From Candidatus Baltobacteraceae bacterium (lineage in GTDB: Bacteria; Vulcanimicrobiota; Vulcanimicrobiia; Vulcanimicrobiales; Vulcanimicrobiaceae), in the NCBI GenBank assembly GCA_036489885.1, contig DASXEW010000003.1:1054001-1118000 (forward strand): 64,000 bases of DNA, read 5' to 3'. Position 1 is the first letter of the stretch. Each line of letters opens with the position of its first letter. Under the pieces are notes generated by a model, which had not been told where the DNA came from, did no database searches, and worked only from the letters and a program-made list of their open reading frames with translations. A program made the translations under genes and the position numbers. Shown in pieces: positions 10,701 through 18,486 of this stretch.

Positions 10701-11083
10701 ATCGACGGTGGCGATAGATCGTTCGGCAAGACGGAGCGCGTTGATTCGACACGCCGCTGGACTTCAACCAGATCCGTCGTCTGGTTCGAGTCGAGCGAGA
10801 AGGTCGCCGCGATCGAGCCCTGACCGTTTTGGATCGAGCTGTTCATGTGATCCAGGTTGGGCGCACCGGCGATCGCGTTTTCGATCGGCCGCACGATCGC
10901 ATCGCGAAATTCGGTTGGCGATGCGCCGGGATACGACAAGCTCACGAAGACGGAGGGGAAGTCGATGTTTGGAAAGTTCTGTTGCACGAGCGTCGCCGTA
11001 GCAACCGTTCCGGCTAGCGCGACGAGCGCGCATACGACGACGACGAGAGAAGGTCTGCGGACGAAGAGTTGCGTCAAGCGCAT
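7772..11083 (-). CDS. RND efflux permease, HAE1 family, first of tandem pair (1103 aa)
   Basis: Same family as its downstream neighbour: MRLTQLFVRRPSLVVVV at the N-terminus, the TM4 proton relay GILVDDSIVVLENA, and GLVSKNGILLVDFAN in the second half. I start it at the ATG at 11083, 13 nt after the adaptor stop. A longer frame to 11242 would overlap the adaptor and add basic low-complexity residues not seen in the family. It is longer than usual because of a Gly/Ser/Thr/Ala-rich insertion at about residues 247-310 in the periplasmic porter region (coded at about 10154-10345). Together with the 4605-7772 product it probably forms a hetero-oligomeric pump. Confidence 0.92.
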   Translation of the reverse strand: MRLTQLFVRRPSLVVVVCALVALAGTVATATLVQQNFPNIDFPSVFVSLSYPGASPTEFRDAIVRPIENAIAGAPNLDHMNSSIQNGQGSIAATFSLDSNQTTDLVEVQRRVESTRSVLPNDLSPPSIRTFDPGQATVVTLSISSRTLTRAALSAIVTNNLVPEIEQIDGVSNVNANGTVAPAIEVYVDPKTLSSSGFVIGDVVQAISNNNLRAPGGLAYGADRETSIDVRGDVTDVASVVKLPLYAASAGSTGAASLTGPQGGTGLRGVGQGAPVGSSTAATSSALAGTTSPLSIAQSASTSTLNPWSVSQRTVAIGDVASVIDASEVQRTYSYVGPTVAISLGVQKATGASEIASAENVTSALPRLRAEYPNISFDVLNNQATYTQQQLSAVYHTIAEGIIFTGIVMLFFLRSWRNAIVVMIAIPTSLLTTLFVMRLANFTIDTISLLAMTLCIGILVDDSIVVLENAKRHFEGGEAPKTAALLARTEMGAAAIVITLVDVVVFLPISFLPGVTGRFLSEFGLVVVVATLTSLAVSFSVTPALAGNWSLLSAHKAPRVVEAFTRGFEAVRTWYLTHVLEWGLRHPRSVMIACVLSVIGAISLIPLHVIGFDFIPPIDRGEIFMQLTFPTGTPLATTNAAIADLTQQIAKIPDVEKQTGTAGSYQAGFGGGVTQGSVGQIHVFLKDKRKHSTTFWATALTQMARKKYARGNPVAIPATGTGGGNAQPIDYNITSDNDDPNPYAARILAVLESTPGIVHAVSNASILAPQVDVVFDRERARALDVDIASAANGIRAAFGGATAAQFFTNLGVKYVQVTYPQSAQSSVDEINRIPVRTKTGQVTYAGDVSKLVQDPNTPLITRTNRQTVVHVSANTTPGIALSNVQRAFLQRVAALHLPNTVHVIPNARGQQQNLAETVSGLGWALILSFTLVYLLMVALYDSYVLPVIIMFAIPVASVGALGSLAIANQTLNLFSLIGTVMLIGLVSKNGILLVDFANHHIRAGVDRYTAIRESAQERFRPIVMTTASMIAGMLPIAIALEPGSEVRRSLGIVVIGGLTSSLLLTLVLVPVAFVWLAPRHFQSHEPPSNLEPAPRTPVGAGST

Positions 11084-11096
11084 GGCGAGGTGTGCC

Positions 11097-12419
11097 TTAC
11101 TGCGTTTGGTTGCGACCGCGGCGGCCGCGACCCGTGCTCGCGCCGAGCGGTTGACCGTCGGTAAGGCCGAGCTGTCCGTCGGCGATGACGCGTGTACCGC
11201 TCGTAACGCCGGTGACGATCGATGTCGTGCCATCGTTCGCAAGCTCGCGCACGTGCGTCAACTTTGCGACGCCCTTTTGTGCGATCATGACCGTCGAGCG
11301 CGTGTCGTCGAGAAACGCCGTCAGCGGAATTCCGGTGCCGCTCGTTGAGGGAAGATCGATCGTCCCGGTAACTGGAACGCCGGCTTGCAGAACGTCACCG
11401 GGGTTTTCGACCAGCGCTTTCACGGTAAAGTTCGTCGAGCCCGGGGCGACTTGTCCAAGCACCGCGACGACTTTGCCCGTGTATGCGCGTCCGGTCTGAT
11501 CGCCGCCAGCGTGCAGGGCAACCTGCGCGCCGCCTTTGATGCGGAAGATGTCGGTGCTCGAGGCGTTGAGCTCGGCGTAGACGTGCGAAAGTTCTTGAAT
11601 CGTGAAGAGCGTGCGCCCATTCGGATACTCGCCGGGATTGAGATTACGGTTGATCACGACGCCGTCGACGGGCGAGGCGATCGTAGCGCGCGAAATCTCG
11701 GCGCGAATTTGATTGGCAGTCGCGCGCGCCGAGGCTGCATCGGCGGCAGCGGACGCGATATTCGCCGCTTGTAAGCCTTTGCCGGGAACTCCGTTGACTT
11801 GCTGATTCGTGATCGCCGAGTTGAGTGCGGCTTGTGCTGAGCGGACACCGGCTTGATCGTTCGAAACGGTCGTGCGCTGCTGATCGTACGTCTGCTGCTG
11901 CAAGTAACCTTGCGAGACGAGCTGCTCGTCGCGCTGCAGCGTCAACGTATCGAGCGCAAGCGTGTGCTGCGCTTGCATGAGCGATTGACGCGCCTGCTGC
12001 ACTTGTTCGGGGTTTTGCCCGTAGTTGAGCTGCGCCGTGTAGCGTGCTTGCGAAACCTTCGCCTCGTCGGAGGCCGCCGTGCGCAATTGCGATTCGAGCT
12101 GCGCCTGCAGATCGGCGGTGTCGAAAACGGCGATGACCTGTCCCGCACGGACCCGATCGCCTTCGTTCACGCTGACGGTGTCGGCAGGTTCGGAAAGCGT
12201 GCTCGAGATCGCAACGTTTTGCAGCGGCGCGATGATGCCGGCGATGACCAGCGTCGGATGAACGGAGGCCTGGTGCGCAACAGCCGTCGGTATCGGCGCC
12301 GGCGATGCCGGTCCGCCGAAGCCACCCCGCATCCGGTTCGAGCCGCGGCCGCAACCGGCCAACAGGACGATTACGAGCAGTGCAACGGCGGCGGTCAGCC
12401 GCAAAGAATACGCCTTCAT
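11097..12419 (-). CDS. efflux adaptor (membrane fusion) lipoprotein, HlyD/AcrA family (440 aa)
   Basis: Periplasmic adaptor linking the RND permeases to an outer-membrane channel. The N-terminus is a lipoprotein signal (VALLVIVLLAGCGRG, lipobox LAGC), so it would be anchored in a membrane by lipid. It then has a split barrel-sandwich half (VNEGDRVRAGQVIAVFD), a long Gln/Ala-rich coiled-coil hairpin (about residues 105-215), the second lipoyl half (ASPVDGVVINRNLNPGEYP) and beta-barrel segments. The C-terminus is basic, with GRGRRGRNQ. First gene of the efflux operon, 13 nt ahead of the first permease. Confidence 0.92.
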   Translation of the reverse strand: MKAYSLRLTAAVALLVIVLLAGCGRGSNRMRGGFGGPASPAPIPTAVAHQASVHPTLVIAGIIAPLQNVAISSTLSEPADTVSVNEGDRVRAGQVIAVFDTADLQAQLESQLRTAASDEAKVSQARYTAQLNYGQNPEQVQQARQSLMQAQHTLALDTLTLQRDEQLVSQGYLQQQTYDQQRTTVSNDQAGVRSAQAALNSAITNQQVNGVPGKGLQAANIASAAADAASARATANQIRAEISRATIASPVDGVVINRNLNPGEYPNGRTLFTIQELSHVYAELNASSTDIFRIKGGAQVALHAGGDQTGRAYTGKVVAVLGQVAPGSTNFTVKALVENPGDVLQAGVPVTGTIDLPSTSGTGIPLTAFLDDTRSTVMIAQKGVAKLTHVRELANDGTTSIVTGVTSGTRVIADGQLGLTDGQPLGASTGRGRRGRNQTQ

Positions 12420-12437
12420 ATATACGCCCCGTCCACG

Positions 12438-13358
12438 CTAGGGGAGAATGCTGAAATACCCCTGAGACTCCTGGGCTAGTCTCTTTTGGGTAGCCTGGCT
12501 GCGAATGGCTAGTGCGATCGCCACGAAGAGCAAGACGGCCCCGGCGAGCATCGCTCCTGCGAGCGCCTCGCGGAAAATCACGGCGGCCAGTACTGCCGCA
12601 ATGACGGGTTCGAGGAGCGTCGCGAATCCGACCGTCGTCGGCGTAAACCAGCGCAGCGAAACATTTATCGCCGTGTGTCCGAGCAGTTGCGAGATCAGCG
12701 CCATCGCAATGATGCCGAACCAGGCGGTGTGATTGGTAAGTGCTGGGGGATTCTCGTGAATGGCTAGAGCGAGCACCGCCAGGACGATTGCCGCCCACGA
12801 ATAGGTTCGGGCGATGATGGCGAGCGTATCGAGATCGCTGCGCACCGAGCGCACGACGGTAAGGTAGACGCTCATCGCGATCGCGCCAAGCGTTGCGAGA
12901 AACGCGCCGAGCAGTACGTGGCCTGCGATCGGAGCCGGCTCCGAATGCTGCATTACGACGAGTGTGAGACCTGCGGCGCCGCACACGATTGCGAGAATAA
13001 AGGAAAGGCTCGGCTTGCGGCGCGCAACGAGCGCCTCAAAGGCTCCGGTGAAAATGGGTGATGTGCACACGAGCAGCGTCGAGATTGCAATCGACGTGAA
13101 CTCGAGCGATGCGATCCATCCGGCAAAGTGAACGGCGAGAGCGACGCCCGCAATTGCGAGCAGCGCTTCGCGACGCGGGTCGAGCCATTTGCGTGACGTG
13201 CTCCGCGTGGCCGCGAGTGCGACGACGATTAACGCGGCAATGCCCAGACGCAGGTAGGAGACCGCCACCGGTCCGGCGCCGCCGAGCGCAAATCGCGCAA
13301 AGATCGCGGCTGCGCCGACGAATAGCTGAGCGCCCGCGAGGGTCGCGTACCTGATCAC
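12438..13358 (-). CDS. DMT-superfamily EamA transporter (306 aa)
   Basis: Ten hydrophobic helices in two EamA repeats, the layout of drug/metabolite exporters. Typical pieces are GPVAVSYLRLGIAALIV in the first repeat and GFATLLEPVIAAVLAAVIFREAL in the second, the latter being the common LEPV...FGE-like signature. The GTG start at 13358 gives a full-length protein (family usually 280-310 aa). It is the first minus-strand gene ahead of the efflux operon (18 nt gap), so it may share its transcript. The substrate is unknown; amino acids or metabolites are typical. Confidence 0.88.
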   Translation of the reverse strand: MIRYATLAGAQLFVGAAAIFARFALGGAGPVAVSYLRLGIAALIVVALAATRSTSRKWLDPRREALLAIAGVALAVHFAGWIASLEFTSIAISTLLVCTSPIFTGAFEALVARRKPSLSFILAIVCGAAGLTLVVMQHSEPAPIAGHVLLGAFLATLGAIAMSVYLTVVRSVRSDLDTLAIIARTYSWAAIVLAVLALAIHENPPALTNHTAWFGIIAMALISQLLGHTAINVSLRWFTPTTVGFATLLEPVIAAVLAAVIFREALAGAMLAGAVLLFVAIALAIRSQATQKRLAQESQGYFSILP

Positions 13359-13414
13359 GCCCTGCGCAGGACCTCCGGCCCGGCGCTGCGCAAGGGGGTT
13401 ATAGGAGGAAGATC

Positions 13415-14599
13415 ATGTTTCGCAGCGGGCAGCATTTCGTTCAAATCCCCGGGCCAACGAACGTCCCGGAGCGCGTATTGCGCGCGATGGACCGTCAGAT
13501 CGTCGACCATCGCGGTCCCGATTTTGCGGAATGTACGCTCGAGATTTTGCCCGCGATGCAAAAGCTCGTCAAAACAAAAGATGCAAACGTAGTCCTCTAT
13601 CCCTCGTCCGGAACGGGCGCGTGGGAAGCAGCCATCACGAACGTGCTTTCGCCCGGCGACCGCGTTCTTGTCATCGAGACCGGGCAATTCTCGAATCTTT
13701 GGGCGGATCTCGCGCGACGCTTGGGCATCGACGTCGAGCTGATTCCGGGAGATTGGCGCCACGGTGCCGATCCCGATGAGATCTCGCGCCGGCTCAGCGA
13801 AGATCGCGAGAAGCGCATCGCCGCCGTCATGGTCGTGCACAACGAAACCTCGACCGGCGTTACGTCGCGCCTTGCGGATGTGCGCGCTGCCATCGATCGT
13901 GCGAGTCACCCGGCGCTGCTATTGGTCGACACGGTTTCGTCGCTTGCGTCCATCGATTATCGCCACGACGAGTGGGGCGTTGACGTCATGGTCTGCGGTT
14001 CGCAGAAGGGCTTGATGCTCCCGCCGGGGATCGGCATCAACGTCGTCTCGCGCAAAGCGCTCGAGGCATCAAAGCGTTCGCGTTTTCCGAAAGCGTATTT
14101 CGATTGGACGCCGATCATCGAAGCGAATGTGCAAGGCTTCTATCCGTATACGTCGCCGACGCTGATGTTCTTCGGGCTGCGCGAAGCGTTGCGAATGCTG
14201 CATGAAGAGGGCTTGAAGACGACGTTCGAACGGCATGCGCGTCTGGCGGAAGCAACGCGCCGCGCTGTCGGAGGTTGGGGTCTCGAGATTCTGGCGCGCG
14301 ATCCGCGCGAGTACTCGAACACCTTGACGGCAGTACTCGTTCCGGAAGGCGTCGATGTCGACAAAGTGCGCCTGAAGATATTGGAGCGCTTCGATGTTTC
14401 GCTCGGAGTCGGTCTCGGCAAAGTCAAAGGCAAGATCTTCCGGATCGGTCATCTGGGCAGCATCAACGACGTGATGCTGGCCGGCGTGCTGTGTGCGGTG
14501 CAAATGGGCCTGCGGCTTTCGGGCGTCGATATCGAAGACGGCATCGCACCCGCTCTCGAGTATTTGGCCGAACCGGCACGCGCACCGGCGCTCGCATAG
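13415..14599 (+). CDS. class V aminotransferase, alanine/serine-glyoxylate type (394 aa)
   Basis: PLP enzyme that would transfer an amino group from alanine or serine to glyoxylate, giving glycine. The N-terminal IPGPTNVPERVLRAM and DHRGPDF are characteristic of AGXT/SgaA enzymes. The PLP-binding pattern is SSGTGAWEA (about 64-72), D172 in VDTVSS, and Lys198 in GSQKGLMLPPG. A strong Shine-Dalgarno (AGGAGGA) lies just upstream. The next gene, a GlcD/GlcF-like oxidase that could make glyoxylate, starts 4 nt downstream, which supports a glycolate-glyoxylate-glycine role. PhnW-type (2-aminoethylphosphonate) transaminases are related, but the N-terminal motif fits AGXT better. Confidence 0.88.
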   Translation: MFRSGQHFVQIPGPTNVPERVLRAMDRQIVDHRGPDFAECTLEILPAMQKLVKTKDANVVLYPSSGTGAWEAAITNVLSPGDRVLVIETGQFSNLWADLARRLGIDVELIPGDWRHGADPDEISRRLSEDREKRIAAVMVVHNETSTGVTSRLADVRAAIDRASHPALLLVDTVSSLASIDYRHDEWGVDVMVCGSQKGLMLPPGIGINVVSRKALEASKRSRFPKAYFDWTPIIEANVQGFYPYTSPTLMFFGLREALRMLHEEGLKTTFERHARLAEATRRAVGGWGLEILARDPREYSNTLTAVLVPEGVDVDKVRLKILERFDVSLGVGLGKVKGKIFRIGHLGSINDVMLAGVLCAVQMGLRLSGVDIEDGIAPALEYLAEPARAPALA

Positions 14600-14603
14600 C
14601 GTA

Positions 14604-17465
14604 TTGAACGCGCTCGAGGAGCGCTTACGTAAGGAAGTCCAAGGCGACGTCGCCTTTGATGCGGTTACGCGCGCACTGTACGCGACCGACGCGTCGATCT
14701 ATCAGATCGAGCCGCGCGGCGTCGTCATTCCGAAAACCATCGACGACATCGCGGCGGTTATCGGCGTGTGCCGCGAAGCTGGTGTGCCGGTCTTGCCGCG
14801 CGGCGCCGGGACGTCGCAATGCGGACAAACCGTCGGGAACGCCGTCGTCGTCGACACCAGCAAGCATCTGCGCGCCATCGAGGATCTCGACGCGTCGTCG
14901 CGCCGTGTTCGCGTGCAGCCCGGACTCGTTCTCGATCACCTCAACGCGCGGCTGAAGCGCGAAGGGCTTTTTTTCCCCATCGATCCGTCGACCGCCAGTC
15001 GCGCAACGCTCGGGGGCATGACGGCGAACAATTCCTCAGGCGCGCGCTCGATCCGCTACGGCATGATGGTGCACAACGTTCTCGGCGTCGATGCAATCCT
15101 CGCCGACGGTACGCGTGCTGCCTTCGACGACGGTGCGCCAAACGGTGTCGCGCCATTGATCGAACGTCTGCGCGCGATCGCTTCGAGCGAGGCCGACGAG
15201 ATCGCAAAGCGATTCCCGCATGTCATGCGCCGCGTGGGCGGCTACAATCTCGACGCAATCAAGACCGGGCCGTTCAACACGGCGAAGATTCTCGTTGGGT
15301 CTGAAGGGACGCTCGCATTCTTCACGTCGATCGAGCTGATGTTGCAGCCGCTGCCGCGCGAACGCGTGCTTGGGATTTGCCATTTTCCGCGCTTTCACGA
15401 TGCCATGGTCTCGACGAAAGATCTGGTGAAATTCGATCCGGTCGCGGTCGAGCTCGTCGACCGCACGATGCTCGAGCTCTCGCGTACGAACCCGGCCTTC
15501 GCGCCGACGATCGAGCGTTATGTCAAAGGGCGTCCTGATGCGATCTTGCTGGTCGAGTTCACGGGTGACGATGCAACATTGTTGCGTCCGAAGCTCGACG
15601 AGCTGGACGAGTGCATGGCGGCGCTCGGCTTTCCGAATGCGGTCGTGAAAGTCACCGACGCCGCCGCACAGAGTGAGATTTGGTCGGTCCGCTCGGCGGG
15701 CCTGAACATCATGACCTCGATGAAAGGCGATGCAAAGCCGGTTTCGATCATCGAAGATTGTGCCGTCGATCTCGAGCATCTCGCCGATTACACGGCGCGC
15801 CTGACCGAGATCTTCGAAAAGTACGGAACGTACGGCACATGGTATGCGCATGCGTCGGTTGGCTGTCTGCACGTGCGCCCGGTGCTCAACGTCAAGCATG
15901 ACGAAGACGTCGGCAAGCTCCGCGCGATCGCGGAAGAAGCCTTCGCACTGGTGCGTGAGTATGGCGGCTCGCACTCCGGGGAGCACGGCGACGGCATCGT
16001 GCGCTCCGAGTTCCACCGCGAGATGTTCGGCGAGCGCATCGTGCGTGCGTTCGAAGACGTCAAGGATGCCTTCGATCCGAAGGGGCTGTTCAATCCCGGC
16101 AAGATCGTTCGCCCGCCGCTGATGGACGATCGTTCGCTCTTTCGATATCCGCCGGGCTACGAGCCGATCAACCTGGATACCGCACTCGATTGGTCGGAGT
16201 GGGGCGGATTCTCGAGCGCCGTCGAGATGTGCAACAACAACGGCGCCTGCCGCAAGAATTCGGACGTCATGTGCCCGTCGTACATGGTGACGCAAGACGA
16301 GGAGCACGTCACGCGCGGGCGCGCCAACGCGCTGCGGCACGTCTTAACCGGACAACTCGGACGCGATGCGCTCACCTCGGAACGGATGTACGACGTGCTC
16401 GATTTGTGCGTGAGCTGCAAAGGCTGTCGTCGCGAGTGTCCGACCGGCGTCGACATGGCGCGCATGAAGATCGAGTTTCTGCATCACTATCGCAAACGGC
16501 ACGGGTGGCGCACGAAGGACCGGATCGTTGCGAGCTTGCCGCGCTATGCGCCGTTCATGAAGTACGCAAACGCGCCGACACGCTTGCGGAATGCGCTTGC
16601 GCCACTCGCACGCGGAACCGAAAAGCTGAGCGGATTTTCGGCAAAGCGCTCGGTTCCGGTGCCGTCCGCGCGCCCGTTTCTGGACGATTCGCTGCGACGT
16701 CAAAACGGGCCGCCGCCTGTCGGCGAGGTCGTGCTCTTCGTCGACACGTTCAATCGCTATTTCGAGCCGCAGAATGCGCGCGCGGCGCTGCGCGTCCTCG
16801 AAGCGGCGAAATACGACGTCATTTTCCCGACGCTGCGCGACCGTGGGCGGCCGCTCTGCTGCGGACGTACCTATTTAGGTGCGGGGATGGTCGATGAGGC
16901 GCGGCGTGAGATGCAGCGGGTCATCGCCGCTCTTGAAGAACCTGCACGGCGCGGAATTCCGATCGTCGGCCTCGAGCCGTCGTGCTTGCTGACGTTACGC
17001 GACGAGTTGCTCGCCGTCGTGCCGGGCGAGGCTGCGAAGACGATTGCATCGCAGGCGTTGCTGTTCGAAGAATTTCTGGTGCGCGAGAAATGCGAAGGGC
17101 GCTTGAATCTCAACCTGCATCCGCTTGCGGAGCAGAAGGCCTACGTGCACGGACACTGCCATCAAAAAGCATTCGGCGCGTTCGCCCCGGTGTTGGAAAC
17201 GCTGCGCATGATTCCGTCGCTCGAGGTCGTGCCGATCGATTCGAGCTGCTGCGGCATGGCCGGCAGCTTCGGTTATGAGATCGAGCACTACGAGATCTCG
17301 AAGAAGATGGCGGAGCGTTCGCTGCTTCCCGCTGTGCGGTCTGCCGGCGAACGCGACCTGATTGTCACCGACGGAACGAGTTGCCGCCACCAAATCGCCG
17401 ATCTTTCCGATCGCAAAGCGCTTCACGTCGCGCAGGTCCTCGACCGCGCCCTCCTGTCATCCTGA
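14604..17465 (+). CDS. fused FAD-linked oxidase and 4Fe-4S/CCG-domain protein (GlcD-GlcF-like, 953 aa)
   Basis: Single chain combining the two halves of glycolate or D-lactate dehydrogenases. The FAD-binding_4 domain is at about residues 30-210 (PRGAGTSQCG), then an FAD-oxidase C-terminal domain with ASVGCLHVRP and GEHGDGIVRSE. Two Fe-S motifs follow at about 540-610 (CNNNGACRK..CP and CVSCKGCRRECP). The heterodisulfide-reductase-like CCG domain is at about 750-900 (LCCGRTYLG, HGHCHQKAFG, SSCCGMAGSFG). TTG at 14604 is chosen because it follows the aminotransferase stop by 4 nt and precedes the first conserved residues. The final LLSS and stop are encoded by repeat copy 2. Likely membrane-associated electron donor to quinone or ferredoxin; D-2-hydroxyglutarate or D-lactate are alternative substrates. 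Confidence 0.9.
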   Translation: MNALEERLRKEVQGDVAFDAVTRALYATDASIYQIEPRGVVIPKTIDDIAAVIGVCREAGVPVLPRGAGTSQCGQTVGNAVVVDTSKHLRAIEDLDASSRRVRVQPGLVLDHLNARLKREGLFFPIDPSTASRATLGGMTANNSSGARSIRYGMMVHNVLGVDAILADGTRAAFDDGAPNGVAPLIERLRAIASSEADEIAKRFPHVMRRVGGYNLDAIKTGPFNTAKILVGSEGTLAFFTSIELMLQPLPRERVLGICHFPRFHDAMVSTKDLVKFDPVAVELVDRTMLELSRTNPAFAPTIERYVKGRPDAILLVEFTGDDATLLRPKLDELDECMAALGFPNAVVKVTDAAAQSEIWSVRSAGLNIMTSMKGDAKPVSIIEDCAVDLEHLADYTARLTEIFEKYGTYGTWYAHASVGCLHVRPVLNVKHDEDVGKLRAIAEEAFALVREYGGSHSGEHGDGIVRSEFHREMFGERIVRAFEDVKDAFDPKGLFNPGKIVRPPLMDDRSLFRYPPGYEPINLDTALDWSEWGGFSSAVEMCNNNGACRKNSDVMCPSYMVTQDEEHVTRGRANALRHVLTGQLGRDALTSERMYDVLDLCVSCKGCRRECPTGVDMARMKIEFLHHYRKRHGWRTKDRIVASLPRYAPFMKYANAPTRLRNALAPLARGTEKLSGFSAKRSVPVPSARPFLDDSLRRQNGPPPVGEVVLFVDTFNRYFEPQNARAALRVLEAAKYDVIFPTLRDRGRPLCCGRTYLGAGMVDEARREMQRVIAALEEPARRGIPIVGLEPSCLLTLRDELLAVVPGEAAKTIASQALLFEEFLVREKCEGRLNLNLHPLAEQKAYVHGHCHQKAFGAFAPVLETLRMIPSLEVVPIDSSCCGMAGSFGYEIEHYEISKKMAERSLLPAVRSAGERDLIVTDGTSCRHQIADLSDRKALHVAQVLDRALLSS

Positions 17466-17576
17466 GCGTAGCAACGCGAGCGTTGCGTAGTCGAAGGACA
17501 GAGATAATGCAGAAGGTTAAGATTTTCGCTGTCCCTCGACCACGGCGCACGTCGTGCACCTACGCTCGGGATGACA
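17455..17576. repeat. dispersed palindromic repeat, copy 2 (two inverted arms)
   Basis: Left arm 17455-17500 runs TGTCATCCTGAGCGTAG to GTCGAAGGACA. The right arm 17530-17576 is its inverted counterpart (TGTCCCTCGAC to CTACGCTCGGGATGACA). Each arm also has its own small GC palindrome (GCAACGCGAGCGTTGC and GGCGCACGTCGTGC). The arms are separated by an A/T-richer stretch. It sits between two convergent genes and could form a large hairpin acting on both 3' ends. The stop codon of the oxidase gene lies inside the left arm. Confidence 0.8.
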
Positions 17577-17578
17577 TT

Positions 17579-18484
17579 TTAGACCGTTGCGGGTTGGGCA
17601 ATCCAGTCGCCGAGTGCGCTGAACAACTGGCCGCGCTGTTCGATCGTAAGCGGAACGAGCGGCGGCAAGAGACGCTCCCACTTGTCGTTGTGCTCGATGC
17701 GTGATTTGATCGCTTTGATCGCCGGGATCAGCGGCTGCGACTGAATCGTCGTGCGTAGCTCTGCGACATGGGCTTGCTTCGCGGCGAAGTCGGCGTCGCT
17801 CGCCGACCACGCGGCTTGCGCCTCACGTGACGTGACGTTGACGCTCGCGGAGATGCAGCCCGCGCAACCGTCGCGCTTCGCTTCCGCAATGTACCCTTCG
17901 GTTCCGGGGAAGACTGCAAACTTCGGGAGGCGCTTGAGAAGCTCGCGCTGGTAGTCGCGATCGTTCGCACTATCTTTGATGCCCGCTACGATCCCGGGAA
18001 ATTCGGCGACCAGCCGTTCGATCAACGTCACGGAGTACCACAAACCGGTCATTGCCGGAAAATTGTAGAGATAGATCTTGATTCGGCGCGGATCGGAACG
18101 TTCGATCAGGCGCGCTAAAAACGCAAAGATGCCGTCGTCGGTAACGCCTTTGTAGTAGAACGGCGGTAGCACGAGCGCGGCGGAAAAACCGCAGGCTTGT
18201 GCGTGCTTCGTGAGCCGGATTGCATCCTCGACTGCGGGAGCGCCGGTACCGACCATCATGCGATCCATTGGGAGACCGCTCGACGCGACGGCGTCCATGA
18301 GATCGAAACGGTCGGCAAGTCCGATCGAGTTCGCCTCGCCGGTCGTGCCCAAAACATTGATTCCGTCGCAACCGTTCTGCAGAAGCGACTTGCAGTGGGC
18401 GATGTATCGCGCGTGGTGGGGTTGCGCGCGCCGGTCGAACGGCGTGATCGCCGCGGCCATGACGCCACCGAGAACCTTTGCCAT
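17579..18484 (-). CDS. DapA/N-acetylneuraminate-lyase superfamily aldolase or dehydratase (301 aa)
   Basis: TIM-barrel class I aldolase. Present are GTTGE (residues 46-50), Tyr140 in YLYNFPAMTG and the Schiff-base Lys170 in VAGIKDSAND. True dihydrodipicolinate synthases have Arg in YNVPxRTG; here that position is Met145, so lysine biosynthesis is unlikely. A 2-oxo-acid aldolase or dehydratase (4-hydroxy-2-oxoglutarate, KDG or similar) is more likely. The start at 18484 is set by GGAGG 7 nt upstream. It lies 2 nt after the ATPase gene of the ABC importer, so the imported compound may be its substrate. Confidence 0.88.
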   Translation of the reverse strand: MAKVLGGVMAAAITPFDRRAQPHHARYIAHCKSLLQNGCDGINVLGTTGEANSIGLADRFDLMDAVASSGLPMDRMMVGTGAPAVEDAIRLTKHAQACGFSAALVLPPFYYKGVTDDGIFAFLARLIERSDPRRIKIYLYNFPAMTGLWYSVTLIERLVAEFPGIVAGIKDSANDRDYQRELLKRLPKFAVFPGTEGYIAEAKRDGCAGCISASVNVTSREAQAAWSASDADFAAKQAHVAELRTTIQSQPLIPAIKAIKSRIEHNDKWERLLPPLVPLTIEQRGQLFSALGDWIAQPATV

Positions 18485-18486
18485 CT

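Noticed and set aside
11084-11242. Extension of the first RND permease upstream
   Set aside because: It overlaps the adaptor gene and adds basic low-complexity residues; the ATG at 11083 gives the conserved N-terminus.
13415-14599. 2-aminoethylphosphonate transaminase (PhnW)
   Set aside because: The ABC importer nearby made this tempting, but the PGPTNVPERVL and DHRGPDF motifs and the linked glycolate-type oxidase fit glyoxylate aminotransferases better.
15036-16340. Long open frame on the minus strand opposite the FAD/Fe-S oxidase gene
   Set aside because: It is antisense to a clearly conserved gene; GC-rich codon usage creates such frames by chance. No domain or start signal is visible.
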